64,000 nucleotides of DNA from Flexifilum sp963727545 (GCA_963727545.1 CAVSGS010000012.1:496001-560000); one strand, 5' to 3'; shown: positions 27,205-38,761, numbered from the stretch's first letter. The notes: generated from the letters alone by a model not told the origin. Program-made: numbers and translations.

Positions 27205-28836
27205 TTATCCGCCCGCAGCGGGGTTCGGATCGACCGGAAGGACACCCTGCACGCTGCACGAGTTGTAGCTGCTGCCGAGGATCACCTCATAATCATAGGC
27301 ACGGTTCGGATCGGGGTCGGACTGGACATTGTCGGGCAGAATGTTGAGCGCCTGCTCGATATCGCCAATGCGGCTGCCCTTGCTGCGCCCGGTGTGGTCG
27401 ATCAGGATGGTGTCGCTGTAAGCGGTGTTGTCAGCGGCACCCAGCGAGATCGCATTGAAGCCCACCCATGCCAGCCGATCCGCCGCGACACGATCCCAAT
27501 TGGCGTTGGTCGTCCCGTTGCGAACACCGATGGTCGGTGCATCAGCGACTAGCTGATTGGAGGTCGGCGGCGTGTAGAAATCTTGCAGCGTCTGGCGAAT
27601 CGGTTCGTAGTTGGGAAGCTGAACGTAACTACCGTCCGGCGGCTGCCACGGCGTCGTGTGATAAGTGCGGACGAGCGTGAAGTTCTCAATCTGGGTCGGA
27701 TCGATGCTCAGCGCCAGCGGCACGAGACCGAGCACGTCTTCGAGCGTCATGTTCGTCTCGACGTATTGGCTGCCCTCGTTCCACAGTTGGATCACATTGT
27801 TGAGCAGCCCGGTATCTTTCGCCTTGCGCCAAACCGCGCGCAGGACCTGCTGCTGACGGCGCCCTCGGTCGAAGTCGGTGCTGCTGTCACGCGAGCGGGC
27901 ATACCACAAGGCTTCCGCCCCACTCATCGAATAGTAACCGACCGGCAGGACGTAATGCCCTTCCTCGTCGGCGCGATAAGCCCCTTTCGGCACTTCCGTC
28001 TGTTGCAAGGGCAAGTCCTCAATCGCGCAGTCGACCGCCAAATCGACGCCGCCAACCGCATCGACGACCGCTTTGAAGCCGGTCAGGTTGACCATCGCGT
28101 AGTAGTGGACGTTGAGACCGAAGTTGTAGAGCAGCGTCTGCCGCAGCAGTCCGAAGCCGCCGTCGGTCCAGCCGACCGACTGGCCGTGAATGTAGGCGAG
28201 ATTGAGCCGCTGCATCGTCCAGCCGGGGATGTAGACGTACAGATCGCGCGGGAGGCTGAGCATGGCGACCGTTCCGGCGGTCCGGTTGATCGAGACGACG
28301 ATCATCGTGTCGGTGCGCATGAAGTCGTCACCGGTCATTTCGCCGTCGTTGCCGAGCAGCAGCATGTTGAGCAGGTCGTCGCCATGCCGATCGAGCGTCG
28401 GTACGGCCGTCGGGATCGCCGTCCCGCCCGCGCTCGCCGCTTCGGGACCGTTGTAGACGAATAGCGTCGGCAGCGGGCGCGGCGTCGTTGCGGGAAGCGT
28501 CGGTTCAGGAGGATCGACCGAAGGCGGCAGCGGCGTTTCGACAGGGGCAAACGGCGTATTGGTCTCGAACTGAAGCGCGGGGTCGCGCGGATGATACGCT
28601 GCCAGCGGACGTTGGAACCGTCCGCCGCGCCGGTGTCGCCTGCGGCTGAGCGAGCGCCGTCGCCGTCTGCGCGTAGAGCGGCTGGCGGCTGGCGGCTTGG
28701 TTCTGCTCGCCGATGCGCCGCACGAGTCCCTGCGCCACCTGATACCCCGTCCACGCGATGCCGACAATCAGCAGCAGCGGGACTAACCGAAACGGATCAG
28801 CTCAAACAGGCGGCGCAAACGTGATCGTTTTTCCAC
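27205..28836 (-). CDS. LytR-CpsA-Psr (LCP) family protein (frameshifted near the start)
   Basis: Envelope enzyme family that attaches polymers to peptidoglycan. The LCP domain covers the middle: LLLGNDGE, RTDTMIVVSI, AMLSLPRDLYVYIPG, LNLAYIHG and YARSRDSSTDFDRGRRQQQV hold the conserved Asp and Arg residues. A LytR_C-like domain follows (IGVRNGTTNANWDRVAADRL). The N-terminal membrane helix VPLLLIVGIAWTGYQVAQGL lies in a different frame, with shifts near 28785 and 28625. A GTG at 28836 with GGAG upstream would start the whole protein. A Pro/Thr stretch links membrane and LCP domain. Confidence 0.85.
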
Positions 28837-28875
28837 AATTCCATTCTCCACTGCGAATGTCGGGGCAACTATAGC

Positions 28876-30481
28876 CTATCCCTGCGCTCCCGCGATGGTC
28901 AGCCGAAAATCAAAGGGATAGCGCAGGATTGGGTGGCTCTGCCTGACTGGCTGTAGCAGGGTGAGGCGAATCCAGTGAAGTCCATCGTCGAACAGATCGG
29001 TGTTGACAACCGCCAGCACCCCGCCGACCACCGTATCTTCACGGCTGTAGGCGGTGAAAGGTCGCCGTGTCGGGACGAATGTCAACCTCGTAATGCCCGC
29101 CGATGGGCAGCTCCGCCGCGCCGACCAGAGTAAAAACACCGGTCATCGTGTCGCCCCGTTCGGCGCAATCATGCGCAGGTTGGGCGTCGTGCAGCTCTCC
29201 GGGGGGCGACGTACCGGTCGGATAGTGGGCACGCTGGTCGCCAGAGTCGCACGGCGCGGGCGCGCGTCAGGCACGTAGAGGATCATGCCGGGCGCACGCT
29301 GTCGCGGTCGTCAGACAGTTGGCGCTCGAGCAGTTCTTCGATGGAACTCTGGACAGCAACCGAAATCGCGTAGAGCGTGTCGTCCACCCGCGGTGTACAT
29401 CATCCAGCCCTCCGGGAGCGGCGCAGTTGCCGCTCGCCGTCGGCAGCGGCAGCCCGGAGGGCAGCAGGAGCGCCGTCGGCAGCACGAACTGCGTCGCACT
29501 CGGCGTGAAGGTTGGCGTGTTGGTCGGCGTGAGCGTCGGCGTTGCGGTATTCGTCGCCGTGTAGGTCACGGTTGGCGTCAATGCGGCGTCGGCGTGAACG
29601 CGTGTCGGGGTATTGGTCGCAGTTGGCGGCACAGGTGTGTGCGTTGCCGTATTCGTCGCCGTGGGGATGGGTCGTGGTGGGTATTGGTTGCCGTCGGCGG
29701 CACAGGTTTGTTGCGGTGTTGGTCGCGGTTGGCGGCACGGCGTGGCGTGTGCGTTGCCGGCGTATTCGGCGTCGGTGTATCGGTTGCCGTCGGCGGTACG
29801 GGTGTCGGCGTGTGCGTCGCCGTCGGCGGGATCGGCGTTGCGTGTATCGGTCGCCGTCGGCGGTACAGCGTTGGCGTATTGGTCGCCGTCGGCGGGATTG
29901 GCGTTGCGGTATTGGTCGCCGTCGGCGGTACGGGTGTATTGGCGTATTGGTCGCCGTCGGCGGCACAGGCGTGGACGTGTCGCGTTGCTGTTGCGGCAAA
30001 CACGCAGACGTGCTGCTCGCCGTATCCGTCGTTGGCGGCGGCAGGGTATCGGTGGATGTATTGGTTGCGGTAGGCGAAATCGGCGTATTCGTGCTGGTCG
30101 CCGTCGCCGCCAGCACGACTCTGCGGCGTAGTCCGTCGGCGGTACAGGTGTGTGATCGTCGCCGTTGTGCTGGTTGGCTGCGGTGTTTCGCTGGGCGGGG
30201 GAACGGGCGTGTCGCTCGCAGCGCCGTATCCGTCGGCTGACGCCGTCGCGGTCGGCGGGATCGGTGTCGATGTGACGTAGCAGTCGGAGGCGCCGCTGTC
30301 GAAGAAGGAGCTGCGACGGCGTGTACGTCGGCGCGGCGCTGGCTGGCAGCGTCGGCTCCAGCACCGTCGTCACCGGCGTTGCGCTGGACAGCGACAGCAC
30401 GATTGCGAACATCAAAGCGAATGCCAGTACGCCGACAACGGCGATAGCGACGATGACTTCATTGCCGATGTCGCGCCGCAT
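28876..30481 (-). CDS. Membrane-anchored LysM protein with TPT-repeat stalk (several frameshifts)
   Basis: Reading across shifts, the protein starts with RRDIGNEVIVAIAVVGVLAF, a signal anchor helix. A stalk of about 250 residues follows, made of PPTATNTPT-type repeats (29500-30260). Then comes a LysM domain: VDDTLYAISVAVQSSIEELL and RPGMILYVPD at about 29260-29400. A C-terminal beta-rich domain begins with LRMIAPNGDTMTGVFTLVG and ends with DFRLTIAGAQG at 28876. LysM binds peptidoglycan GlcNAc, so the stalk would reach from membrane to wall. The ATG follows the kinase stop codon with no gap. Exact frame in the repeat is unclear. Confidence 0.7.
29500..30260. repeat. Low-complexity tandem repeat coding for the TPT stalk
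   Basis: Imperfect units of about 24-30 bases; on the plus strand they recur as GTCGCCGTCGGCGG plus variants. Several frame changes occur inside it, as expected of a region hard to assemble. Confidence 0.85.
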
Positions 30482-33400
30482 TTAGCTCTCCATTTCCGGT
30501 GTCAGTTCCAGTGGCAGGGTGAAATTAAAGGCGCTGCCCACGCCCTGCTCGCTCGCCAGCCAGATTTCGCCGCCGTGCACTTCGACCAGCGCCTTGGCAA
30601 TCGCCAAGCCGACGCCGGTATCGCCCAAGCCCTGAATCAGCGGGTTTTCGGCTTTGTACTTGCGCGCGAACACCCGCGCCTGATCGTCCGGCGCAATACC
30701 GCCGCCGCGATCTTCAATCGAGATGAACATCATCTGCTGCCCGCTGTGACCATTCTTGCCCACTTCACGACGCGCCGTCACGTAGATCGCGCTCCCCGGC
30801 GGCGACGCAAGATAGGCGTTGGTCAGCAGTTGACCGATGATCTGCGTCATCGCGTCGCGGTCGGCACGCACGGGCGGGATGTCGTCGTCGATGTTCAGAT
30901 GAACGGTCAATCCTTTTTCGCGCAGTTGGCTGCTGGCGATGGTGATGGCATCCTCGATCAAGCCGACGACATCGACCGATTCCGGCTCGAGCGTGAAGCG
31001 CCCGGCGTCGAGGAATGTGATCTGCGTCAGGTCTTCGAGCATCGAAGTCAGGCGCGTGATATTCGCGGAAACGCGCTGGAGGAATTTGCGCTGCATTTCG
31101 CCCAAAATACCCGCCGATTCATTGAGCATCAGGTCGACGTAGCCGACAATCGAGGTCATCGGCGTGCGCAGCTCCTGCACCATACCCAGGATCAGATCGG
31201 GGTCATCGGTGCGGTAAAAGCTGGCTGATTGGCGGCGCGCTTCTGCAGCACTTCGAGCCGGTCGTCGGCGGCGTCGAGTGCACCTGCGCCTCCTGCAGCT
31301 ACGTTCCAGCGCGCTGCGCTGCGCCGACAGTTCTTCGATCATCTTCATCAGCGAGCCGACGCCGTCCGCACCAAGCTGCTGCAAGCGCTCGCGGTCGCCC
31401 GCGAAGCGCGCCAGCAGTTGATCGCGCTCGGTCTCGACCGCTTTCAGCTCCCGGTCAGGCGGTCACGGTCGGCGGCAAGCTGGCTGCGCTCCTCGCTCAA
31501 CTCCTGAATCTTGCCGCGCAGCGCCTTCTCGTCCTCGCGGAGTTCGGTCAGTTCCTGCTCGTAGCCCGTGATCTCCGCCATCAGGCGCGCCTGCTGCTCG
31601 CGCAGGGGGATCCTGCCCGTGTCACTCGGATCGGTGCGCAGCTTGTCGCGCTGCTTGGTGATCGCTTCCCGATCCGCCGCCAGATGCTTGATCTCGGTCT
31701 GGAGCGTCTCAAACTGCTTATCGCGTTCTTTCTCGCGGCTGATCGCGTCCTCGAACTGCGTCCGCTCGCCCAGCAGCGCATCGCGCTCGCGCTGGAGGAG
31801 TCTCATTTTTGGCTTGCAGCGAGGCGCGCTGTTCGTACAACTGGCTGATCAACTGGGTGATGCCTGCCGTGCTTTCCTCGATGCCCAGCGCGCGAAGCTG
31901 CTGTTCGATGTCCGTCACCTTGCCGATCAGTTCGTCGCGCTCCAGTTCCAGCCGCGCCGTATCCTGATCCATCCGCGCGATCATGTCCTGCAGCGCCTGC
32001 GGCATCGACGCGCCCGCGCGCATCTCGGCGAGCTGCGTTTGCAGGCGGTCACGCTGTTCCAGCAGTTCCTGCTTCTCGCGGCGCAGCACCTCGATCATGT
32101 TCTTGAACATGACCTCGTTGTCGGTCGAAACCGCGCCGAGCAGCGCCGTTTCCGCTTCGCGCAGGCGGCTCGCCAGCTTGTCGCGCTCCTCGATCAAGTG
32201 CTCCTGTTCGTCGTTGAGCGTGATGATCCGCTGCGAGATCGACTGGCTTTCTTCGGTCATCCTTCCAGCGACGACGTGACGCGGCTGCGCTCGTAATCCA
32301 GCTCGACCTTAAGCTGCGTGACCTGATGCGAAAGCTCGATGATCTGGTCGCGGGCGGATTCAAGCTCGGTGCCGACTTCCTGCCACACCGCCATCATCTG
32401 GTCGTCATCGCTGTTTTCAGAGCGGCGTGCCCTGCTTCAGCGCTTCGATCACCACGTCGGCGGAACGTCCGCGTGCCGCACCGGCTCAGCGCCAGCAGCC
32501 GCGCCGAGATGATGCCGATGCCCTTGAGCAGTTCTTTTTCGGTTCCAGCAGTTCGCGCCCGGAATACGGCATCCCGATCACCAGCACCGCCAGTAGTTCG
32601 TTGTCGTTGACGAGCGGCTGGAAATAAGTCGGACCCATCGGCTCGATGTCGAGCCGCGAATAGAGGTCGTTGAGTTCTTCGACGTTGCGATCCGGGTACA
32701 GCGGGCGCTGCTGGCGCCGCTCAATCGCGTTGACCAGCGTCGGCTGTTCGTCCAGATTGATCGACAGGCTGGTCATGAGCGATCCATCACCTTATCCAAG
32801 CCCCAGGTGATGTCGGCATAATTCGCCGCCTGCACGGTGAGCAGCGCGCCCATGTCCGTCTTCAGCACTTCCATGGCCGCCTTGACGATGTGTTCCGGGA
32901 TCGTGCGGCGTGGCGTTCTCCAGAATGATGCCGAGCGCCTTCATCAACTGCGCCGATTCGCGCTCGGCGGCGCGGGCGGCAGCGCTGGCGCAGCCTCAAC
33001 GTTGGTAATCCGCACCGCCTGCTCCGCTTCCTGCGCGTGCTGCGCCGCCTCGGTTTCCAGCGCGCCGACCACCATGCGGTAGATCAGCGCCGGAAGGATG
33101 AGCAGCGAGGCGAGAAATGCCAGCCGGATCACGCCGGCGTAGTCGCCGATGATGTTGCCCTGCATCGTCTGCATGAGCGTCCCGGCGTAGCCGAGCAGCA
33201 GCACCGCGAAATAAACCAGCTTGAGCGGCGCATCGATCACGCGATGGAAATAGACCAGCGTGAGCATCAAGCCCAGCAAAGCGAGGATCGCCGGGATGAA
33301 CGTCCAGGCGACGCCGAATACGCTCAGGTTGAAGTCGGTGCGCGCGTAGATACCCGCCCACTGCACGCCGGTGATGATGTAGCCAATGATGACGAGCAGC

Positions 33401-33809
33401 AGCACCAGCAGGATCAGATTGGGCGGCGCCCCAGCCGTCGTAGTCCGCAGTCAGGAACGCCCAGGACAGCAGCAGAATCGTCACCACCTGAGCGCCCGTT
33501 CCAGCGGCGGCAGAATCGCATCGGAAGGCTGCGCGGACAGCAGCGCGAACATCGCACCGACCATCAGCAGCGCCCAGGCGAGCACCGAGCCGAGCGTCGC
33601 CCGCGTGTAGCGCTCCGACGCCTGTTTGCCGGTCGTCGCAGCCGCTCCCCAAACGCCATGAAAAAGCCGACCTGGCTGAGCGCGACTACCGCAAGGTAGT
33701 AGAGCAGATCGCCGGGCGGGCGCACGAACAGGTTTGTGAAATCAACGGATGTTTGTGGCAAGTTGACAACCTGTAACAAAAATGAAGACTTCTTAAGAAA
33801 GTATAGCAT
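30482..33809 (-). CDS. Multi-helix membrane GAF / coiled-coil kinase with Gln in place of the H-box His (many frameshifts)
   Basis: One gene in at least six frame pieces. The N-terminal ~300 residues hold about eight membrane helices (for example LLLVIIGYIITGVQW and LGLMLTLVYFHR). A GAF-like domain lies near 32480-32900 (PLVNDNELLAVLVIGMPYSG). A coiled coil follows at 31440-32260 (repeated ERDKL, EKQELLEQRDRLQ). The HisKA helix reads MVQELRTPMTSIVGYVDLML, with Gln at the phospho-acceptor site. The HATPase domain is complete (LLTNAYLASP, EDRGGGIAPDD, GDTGVGLAIAKALVE). ATG 33809 is tentative. Its stop abuts the LysM gene. Confidence 0.75.
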
Positions 33810-33914
33810 AAACGGCAAAAGTGAGTGTAAATTTTCCGCGAATTCTTCGTGCGCAGTTGACGCTGGCGATTGCCTTCGCTACACTGGTACACGTTCTTGA
33901 ATAATCGGATCCGA

Positions 33915-34360
33915 ATGGTAATTTCAAAGTGGCGGATTGCCGCCCTCGTAAAACGTTTTCCTCTGGTTGAGCTCATCCACACCCTCTGGCGTCAAACCCG
34001 CCCACGCTTCACAGCAGGTGTCGTCGGTGTCCTGTTCAACCCCCTGGGCGAAGTGCTGATCGTCGAGCACGTTTACCACAGCTATCCGCAGTGGGGGCTG
34101 CCCGGCGGCTACGTGGATCGTGGTGAAGACCCGCAGGATGCGCTGGCGCGCGAATTGCGCGAAGAACTCGAACTCCCGTCGAGGTCGGTCTCGCTGTGAG
34201 CGTGACGAGATGAGGTCACGGCAGCCACCTCGACATCGCCTATTTGTGTCGCTCCGGGAACCGTCGGCAGGCTCAGCGACGAACTGCTCAACTATCGTTG
34301 GGTTGCGCCGAACCGCTGCCCGAAATCGCCCTTTTCACCGTATTATCATCAAGCGTTAGC
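33915..34360 (+). CDS. Nudix hydrolase (frameshifted)
   Basis: N-terminus VISKWRIAALVKRFPLVE, then GVVGVLFNPLGEVLIVEH and a Nudix box from GGYVDRGE to RELREELEL. The last Gly of the box is replaced by Glu, unless the shift just beyond (near 34185-34200) alters it. Downstream frames contain HLDIAYLCRSG and LLNYRWVAPNR, as expected for the second half. The 3' end is approximate. Divergent from the membrane kinase gene. Confidence 0.72.
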
Positions 34361-34378
34361 CTTAATGGAATTACAGTA

Positions 34379-36001
34379 TGACCACGAGTCTGAGCGGATT
34401 GGGAACGCGCGCGCGCCCGCCGGATGCCCATTATTCCGGTGTTTTCCTGGGTATTTATCTTCCTCGCGCTTGGCTTGCTGGTGCTGGAGCTGGTTCGCTT
34501 CAGCCAGCAGGTCGAACGCTATGCGTCGGATGTGGTCGTCGCCGGAATTGACGTGGGCGGGCTGACGACCAACGACGCCGCCAACAGGCTGGAGCAAGCC
34601 TACGCCTCCCCGATCACGCTCTGGTACGACAACAGCCCGATCCTGCTCGATCCGGCGTCGGTCGGCTTCCGCACCAACCGCGAGGCGATGCTCGCCGCAG
34701 CGCGATCCGGCGGCACGCGAGAACCGATTTCTGGTCGCGCTTCCTCAATTACCTGACCGGGCAGCAGGCGCAGCAGGTGGTGAAGGTCGACCTGATGGCG
34801 GATTACCAGCAAAATCTGCTGCGCCAGTACGTCGAAGACATCGCCACGCGCTACGACCGGCCGCCCGGCGACGCCAGCTACGACGTTTCGACGCTGACGT
34901 TCCGTCCCGGCGCGCCGGGTACACGCTCGACGTGGACAAAGCAGTTTCGATGATCGACGCCGCGCTGCAAAACTCCGACCAACCGACAGGTGATCCTGCC
35001 GCTGAAAGGCGCGGACGGCTCGCGCATCGGCATCAACGCGCTGCACGACCTGATCGTCGCCTATCTGGACTCGCAGGGCTTCATCTACGACGGGCAGACG
35101 ACCGTCGCCTCGGTCTTCATCATGGATTTGAAGACGGGCGAGGAAATCAACATCCTCAGCGACGTCGCCGTGTCGGCCGCGAGCACGGTCAAGGTGTCGA
35201 TCCTGATCGACTACTTCGGCACTTGCTGTTCGCGCCCACCGACGAAGAAGCCTTCCTGATGGCGAAGTCGCTGCTGTGCAGCAACAACTGTTCGTCCAAC
35301 CTGATCATGCAGATCATCGGCGGCGGAACGACATCTTCGCCGGGATCGCCGATGTGACCAGACCGAGCAGTATCTCGGCGCGCGCAATACCTACATCACC
35401 GCGCCGTTCGTGCTGGGCAATGCCGGGCAGGTGCTCGGCTCGATTCCGGCGCCGAGGACCACTCCCAACCCGAACTACAACACCGGCGCCGATCCCTACA
35501 ACCAGACGACCACCGAAGACCTGGGCACGCTGTTCAGCATGATCTACGACTGCGCCAATTACGGCTCCGGCCTGATGGCGGCCTATCCCGACGGCGAATA
35601 CACGCAGAACGAATGCCAGCAGATGCTCGAACTCATGAGCGCCAACGATCTCCGGCGCCTGCTTCAGGGCGGCATCCCGGCGGGCACGCGCATTTCGCAC
35701 AAGAACGGCTGGCTGGAGGATGTGCATGGTGACGCAGGCATCGTCTTCCCGCCCAACGGCAACGATTACGTCATCGCCGTCGTTCGTCTGGAAGAACACC
35801 GATTTCTTCAGCTATACCGAGGCGTGGCCGCTGATCGAAGGGATTTCGCGCGCAGCGTGGAATTACTTCAGCCCGGACACGCCGCTGGTCGCCCCGCGCA
35901 CCGACCTGCCGGCGCAGGCGCAGGCGTGCGTGTCGTTCGCGCCGCCCTACGGCGAAGTGAACCTGAATGACATCAATAGCTGGCGGACGGAGGGGGAATA
36001 A
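34379..36001 (+). CDS. Membrane-anchored serine hydrolase with VanW-type domain (frameshifted)
   Basis: A membrane helix (IIPVFSWVFIFLALGLLVLE) is followed by VVVAGIDVGGLTTNDAANRL, the PG_binding_4 domain of VanW and L,D-transpeptidase proteins. The C-terminal half resembles class A beta-lactamase: AASTVKVSIL carries the SxxK nucleophile (about 35190), NCSSNLIM the SxN-like motif, and SHKNGWLEDV the KTG-like motif. At least four shifts break it (near 34410, 34725, 34910-34985, 35220-35400, 35790). ATG 34379 plus one shift in a GCGCGCGC run, or ATG 34424, are possible starts. Confidence 0.72.
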
Positions 36002-36017
36002 CGGGGGACAGTGACGC

Positions 36018-36818
36018 TCACGGCATCTTCGAGTCAAGATATGCGTTCGCCTGGTCGGGCGTCTCGCTGATCGAGAACACCAGATCAAGCCCGATCATTT
36101 CGAGCACCTCGCGCACACGCGGCTGAAGCGACGCCAGCGCGAGGTCGCCTTTTTGATCGCGGACGCGCTGCCAGAAGCTGACCAGCATCTTCAGCCCGGC
36201 GCTGGAAATGTACTCCACTTCCGCCATATCCAGCACCAGCCAGCGATGCCCCATGCCAAGCTGCGCAACAGGGTGGCTGCCACCTGCCGCGAGTGGCGTT
36301 CGTCCAGGCGCACAGCCAGCAGGACCCGCCAGACGTTGTCGGACAGCGCCGTGACTTCTACCGGCTTCAGCGTCAACTGCTCGCGCGGCTTATATGGGTG
36401 CGATGCCACCTTCTTGACCATCACCAGACGATTGCGCTCGCCTTCGTAGGCGTACGACACTTCATCCATAAGCTTCTTGATGAAGAAGATGCCCCAACCG
36501 CCACGCCGCGCTCGTTGAGCGGGGCTGCGGATCAGGATCGGGGCGGTAAGGGGATCAAACGCCGGACTGTCGTCAAGGATCGTGATCGTCAGCGCGCGCT
36601 TCGGCTCGCAGCACACATCGATGACGCAAGCATTCGCAGTCTGAGCCATAGCCGTGTTCGATGATATTGGTACAGGCTTCGTCGACGGCGAGATAGCAGT
36701 GATGAATCGAGCGTTCATCCAGACCCGCCTCACGGGCTTGCGCGACGACGAAATCGCATATGACAGGCACATTTTCCAGAACGCCGAGGATTCGCAACTG
36801 ACGTTCTTGGACCGTCAT
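36018..36818 (-). CDS. RsbW-like anti-sigma kinase fused to a STAS domain (frameshifted)
   Basis: The N-terminal ~130 residues form a GHKL kinase of the RsbW/SpoIIAB type: N-box DEACTNIIEHGYG, then LTITILDDSPAFDP and RRGGWGIFFIKKLMDEV. The frame continues without stop through PREQLTLKPVEVTALSDNVWR into a STAS domain that ends with VLDMAEVEYISSAGLKMLV, containing the phosphorylatable Ser. Shifts occur near 36645 and 36245. Whether kinase and STAS are truly one chain depends on there being no hidden indel near 36370. ATG 36818 has AGGA upstream. Confidence 0.68.
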
Positions 36819-36828
36819 ATGCTTCCTA

Positions 36829-37180
36829 TCACTTATAACTGCCGACAGCCCCCACCTGTGTCGAGAATATCTGAAAGATAGTATCCAGACCGGACATTTC
36901 CAGCACGTCCTGCACCCGGGATGAGGGCTGCGCCAGCGCAAATCGCCGCAGACTTTTTGCAGCCGGTTATAGGCGGCGACCAGCTCGCGCAAGCCCGCGC
37001 TGCTCATGTACGAAACCTGCGACAAATCCAGCACAACCTGCCTGCTGCCACGCTCGATCTCGGCAGTCAACGCTTCGCCAAGCTCGTTCGCGTTCATGCT
37101 GTCGATACGCCCGCTGACTTCGATCAACGGTAATAACCTGTTCCAGTTCAGCGAAATCTGAAAGCCTTCTGCTCGGGATA
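36829..37180 (-). CDS. STAS-domain anti-sigma-factor antagonist (frameshifted)
   Basis: SpoIIAA/RsbV-like. The core reads EVSGRIDSMNANELGEAL and LDLSQVSYMSSAGLRELV with the conserved Ser-Ser-Ala-Gly. A shift near 36945 leads to SSRVQDVLEMSGLDTIFQIF, the usual C-terminal helix, and a TGA at 36829-36831, 10 bases before the kinase start. The N-terminus beyond 37127 is also shifted (ELEQVITV in another frame), so the start is approximate. In RsbV/RsbW systems this protein frees a sigma factor when dephosphorylated. Confidence 0.75.
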
Positions 37181-37284
37181 CTGCTCCTGCGTCTGATAGA
37201 AGGCATTATACCTTCAAACAGGGTTTTGAAAGGCGCACCTACTCATTCTTAAGCACAGCGGTAAAATGGCAGCAGTGCTAGAGC

Positions 37285-37649
37285 TTGAGGATGAACCCGT
37301 TGGACGTTGGCATACTGATCGTACTGACACTTTTCATGAGCCTGATGATGTTCATCGTCCAGCGTACCGAGGCGCGGCGGCGTCTGTTCGTGATCGTGGT
37401 CGTGCTGGCAATTGGCGAATTGATCCGGCGCTACGTGTTTTTCCAGAGCGAAACCCCGCTGATCGCGCCGTTTACGGACTTACTGGTCAGAATTTATCCG
37501 CAGTATCCGCTGCATCACGCCATCCACCGGGAAGCATGGATCGCGCTAGGGCTGGCGGTTTTCTGAATGGGAGTTACTGGGTGCTGATCGGTCGCTACAA
37601 TCCGGTCGGCAGCAGCGACGAAATTCGAGTAATCGGCATGGATGATTAA
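37285..37649 (+). CDS. Small membrane protein of unknown function (one frameshift)
   Basis: About 120 residues when read across a shift at the TTTT run near 37562. Two hydrophobic helices (GILIVLTLFMSLMMFIV and RRLFVIVVVLAIGELI) are followed by a polar stretch. The last ~27 residues (GSYWVLIGRYNPVGSSDE) are in the other frame. No family recognised. Confidence 0.55.
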
Positions 37650-37658
37650 TGGGGTCAG

Positions 37659-37686
37659 ATAGGGGCACAGCGTGCCGTGCCCCTAT
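37659..37686. repeat. Dispersed palindrome, copy 5 (GCAGCG type)
   Basis: Arms ATAGGGGCAC / GTGCCCCTAT, between convergent genes. Confidence 0.85.
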
Positions 37687-37707
37687 GTATCCCGTTTCGC
37701 GGGACTT

Positions 37708-38761
37708 CTAGCCGATCACATTCAGCGGAATAACGTCGGCATCTTGCAGCAGCACGACGCTGACCCGCGCCGCGACCGTCTCCGCCAGCGTGCGGAAGGC
37801 TTGTCCCGCCGCGCTATCCGGATCGGTCGTCACAATCGGACGCCCGTAATCGCCGCCCTTGCGCACCTCGGCGTCCAGCGGAATGCGCCCCAGGAAGGGG
37901 ACACCGCGCTCGGTCGCCAGCTTCTCGCCACCGCCCTCGCCGAAGAAATCGCCCGCCATATTCTCGACAATGCCGAGCACAGGCACGTTGAGCGTGTCGA
38001 ACATGGCAGCGCTGCGAATGGCATCGGAGACCGCCACGTCCTGCGGCTGGGTCACGATGATCACGCCGGTCAGCGGGAACGTCTGCGCCAATGACAGCGG
38101 CGCATCGCCGGTTCCCGGCGGCAGGTCAACGATCATGTAGTCGAGTTCGCCCCAATCCACGTCCATGAAGAACTGGCGAATAGCGCTGTGAAGCATGGGT
38201 CCGCGCATGATCATCGGCTTGCTGGGATCGCTCAAGAAGCCGGTGCTCATCACCTTGACGCCATAGGCTTCAAGCGGCACCATCTTGTCATTCTCGACAC
38301 GCGGGCGTCCGTAGCCGACACCAACCATCATGGGCAGATTCGGGTTGAGAATGTCGGCATCCATCAAGCCAACCCGCGCCCCGGCTTCCGCCAGCGACAC
38401 GGCGAGGTTAGTCGAAACCGTGCTCTTGCCCACGCCGCCCTTGCCCGACGCGACGGCGATAATGCTCCGCATCGGCACGGACTGACGCCCCATCAGGTTA
38501 CGGTCGGTCGGGCACCTGCGCGTCCCACTTGATCTGAACGCGATTGATCCCTGCCACTTTTCCGACGAGCACGTGCTCAATGCTGCGCTGAAACACATCT
38601 TTCAGCGGGCAGGCGGGCGTCGTCAGGACGAGCGTCATTGTTGCGGTATCTCCCTCGACCGAGAGATCGCGCACCATATTCAAGCTAACAATGTCACGGT
38701 GCAGTTCCGGCTCAATCACCGTACTCAGCGCTGCCATGACTTGTGCGTTCACGTCACTCAT
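37708..38761 (-). CDS. Mrp/ApbC-type P-loop ATPase with N-terminal DUF59 (one frameshift)
   Basis: Iron-sulfur carrier of the Mrp/NBP35 group, about 350 residues. Residues 1-85 are a DUF59 domain (VIEPELHRDIVSLNMV, TTPACPLKD). After a shift near 38505 (one extra G) the ATPase follows: SGKGGVGKSTVSTNLAVSL (deviant Walker A), DADILNPNLP, and DLPPGTGDAPLSLAQ. The region that in Mrp usually carries CxxC is short here (ENMAGDFFGEGGGEK) and lacks both Cys. It may use other ligands or have a different role. Confidence 0.88.

Noticed and set aside
29500..30260. Repeat array considered as CRISPR or minisatellite
   Set aside because: Units are imperfect, have no unique spacers and encode PPTATNT repeats in the minus-strand gene.
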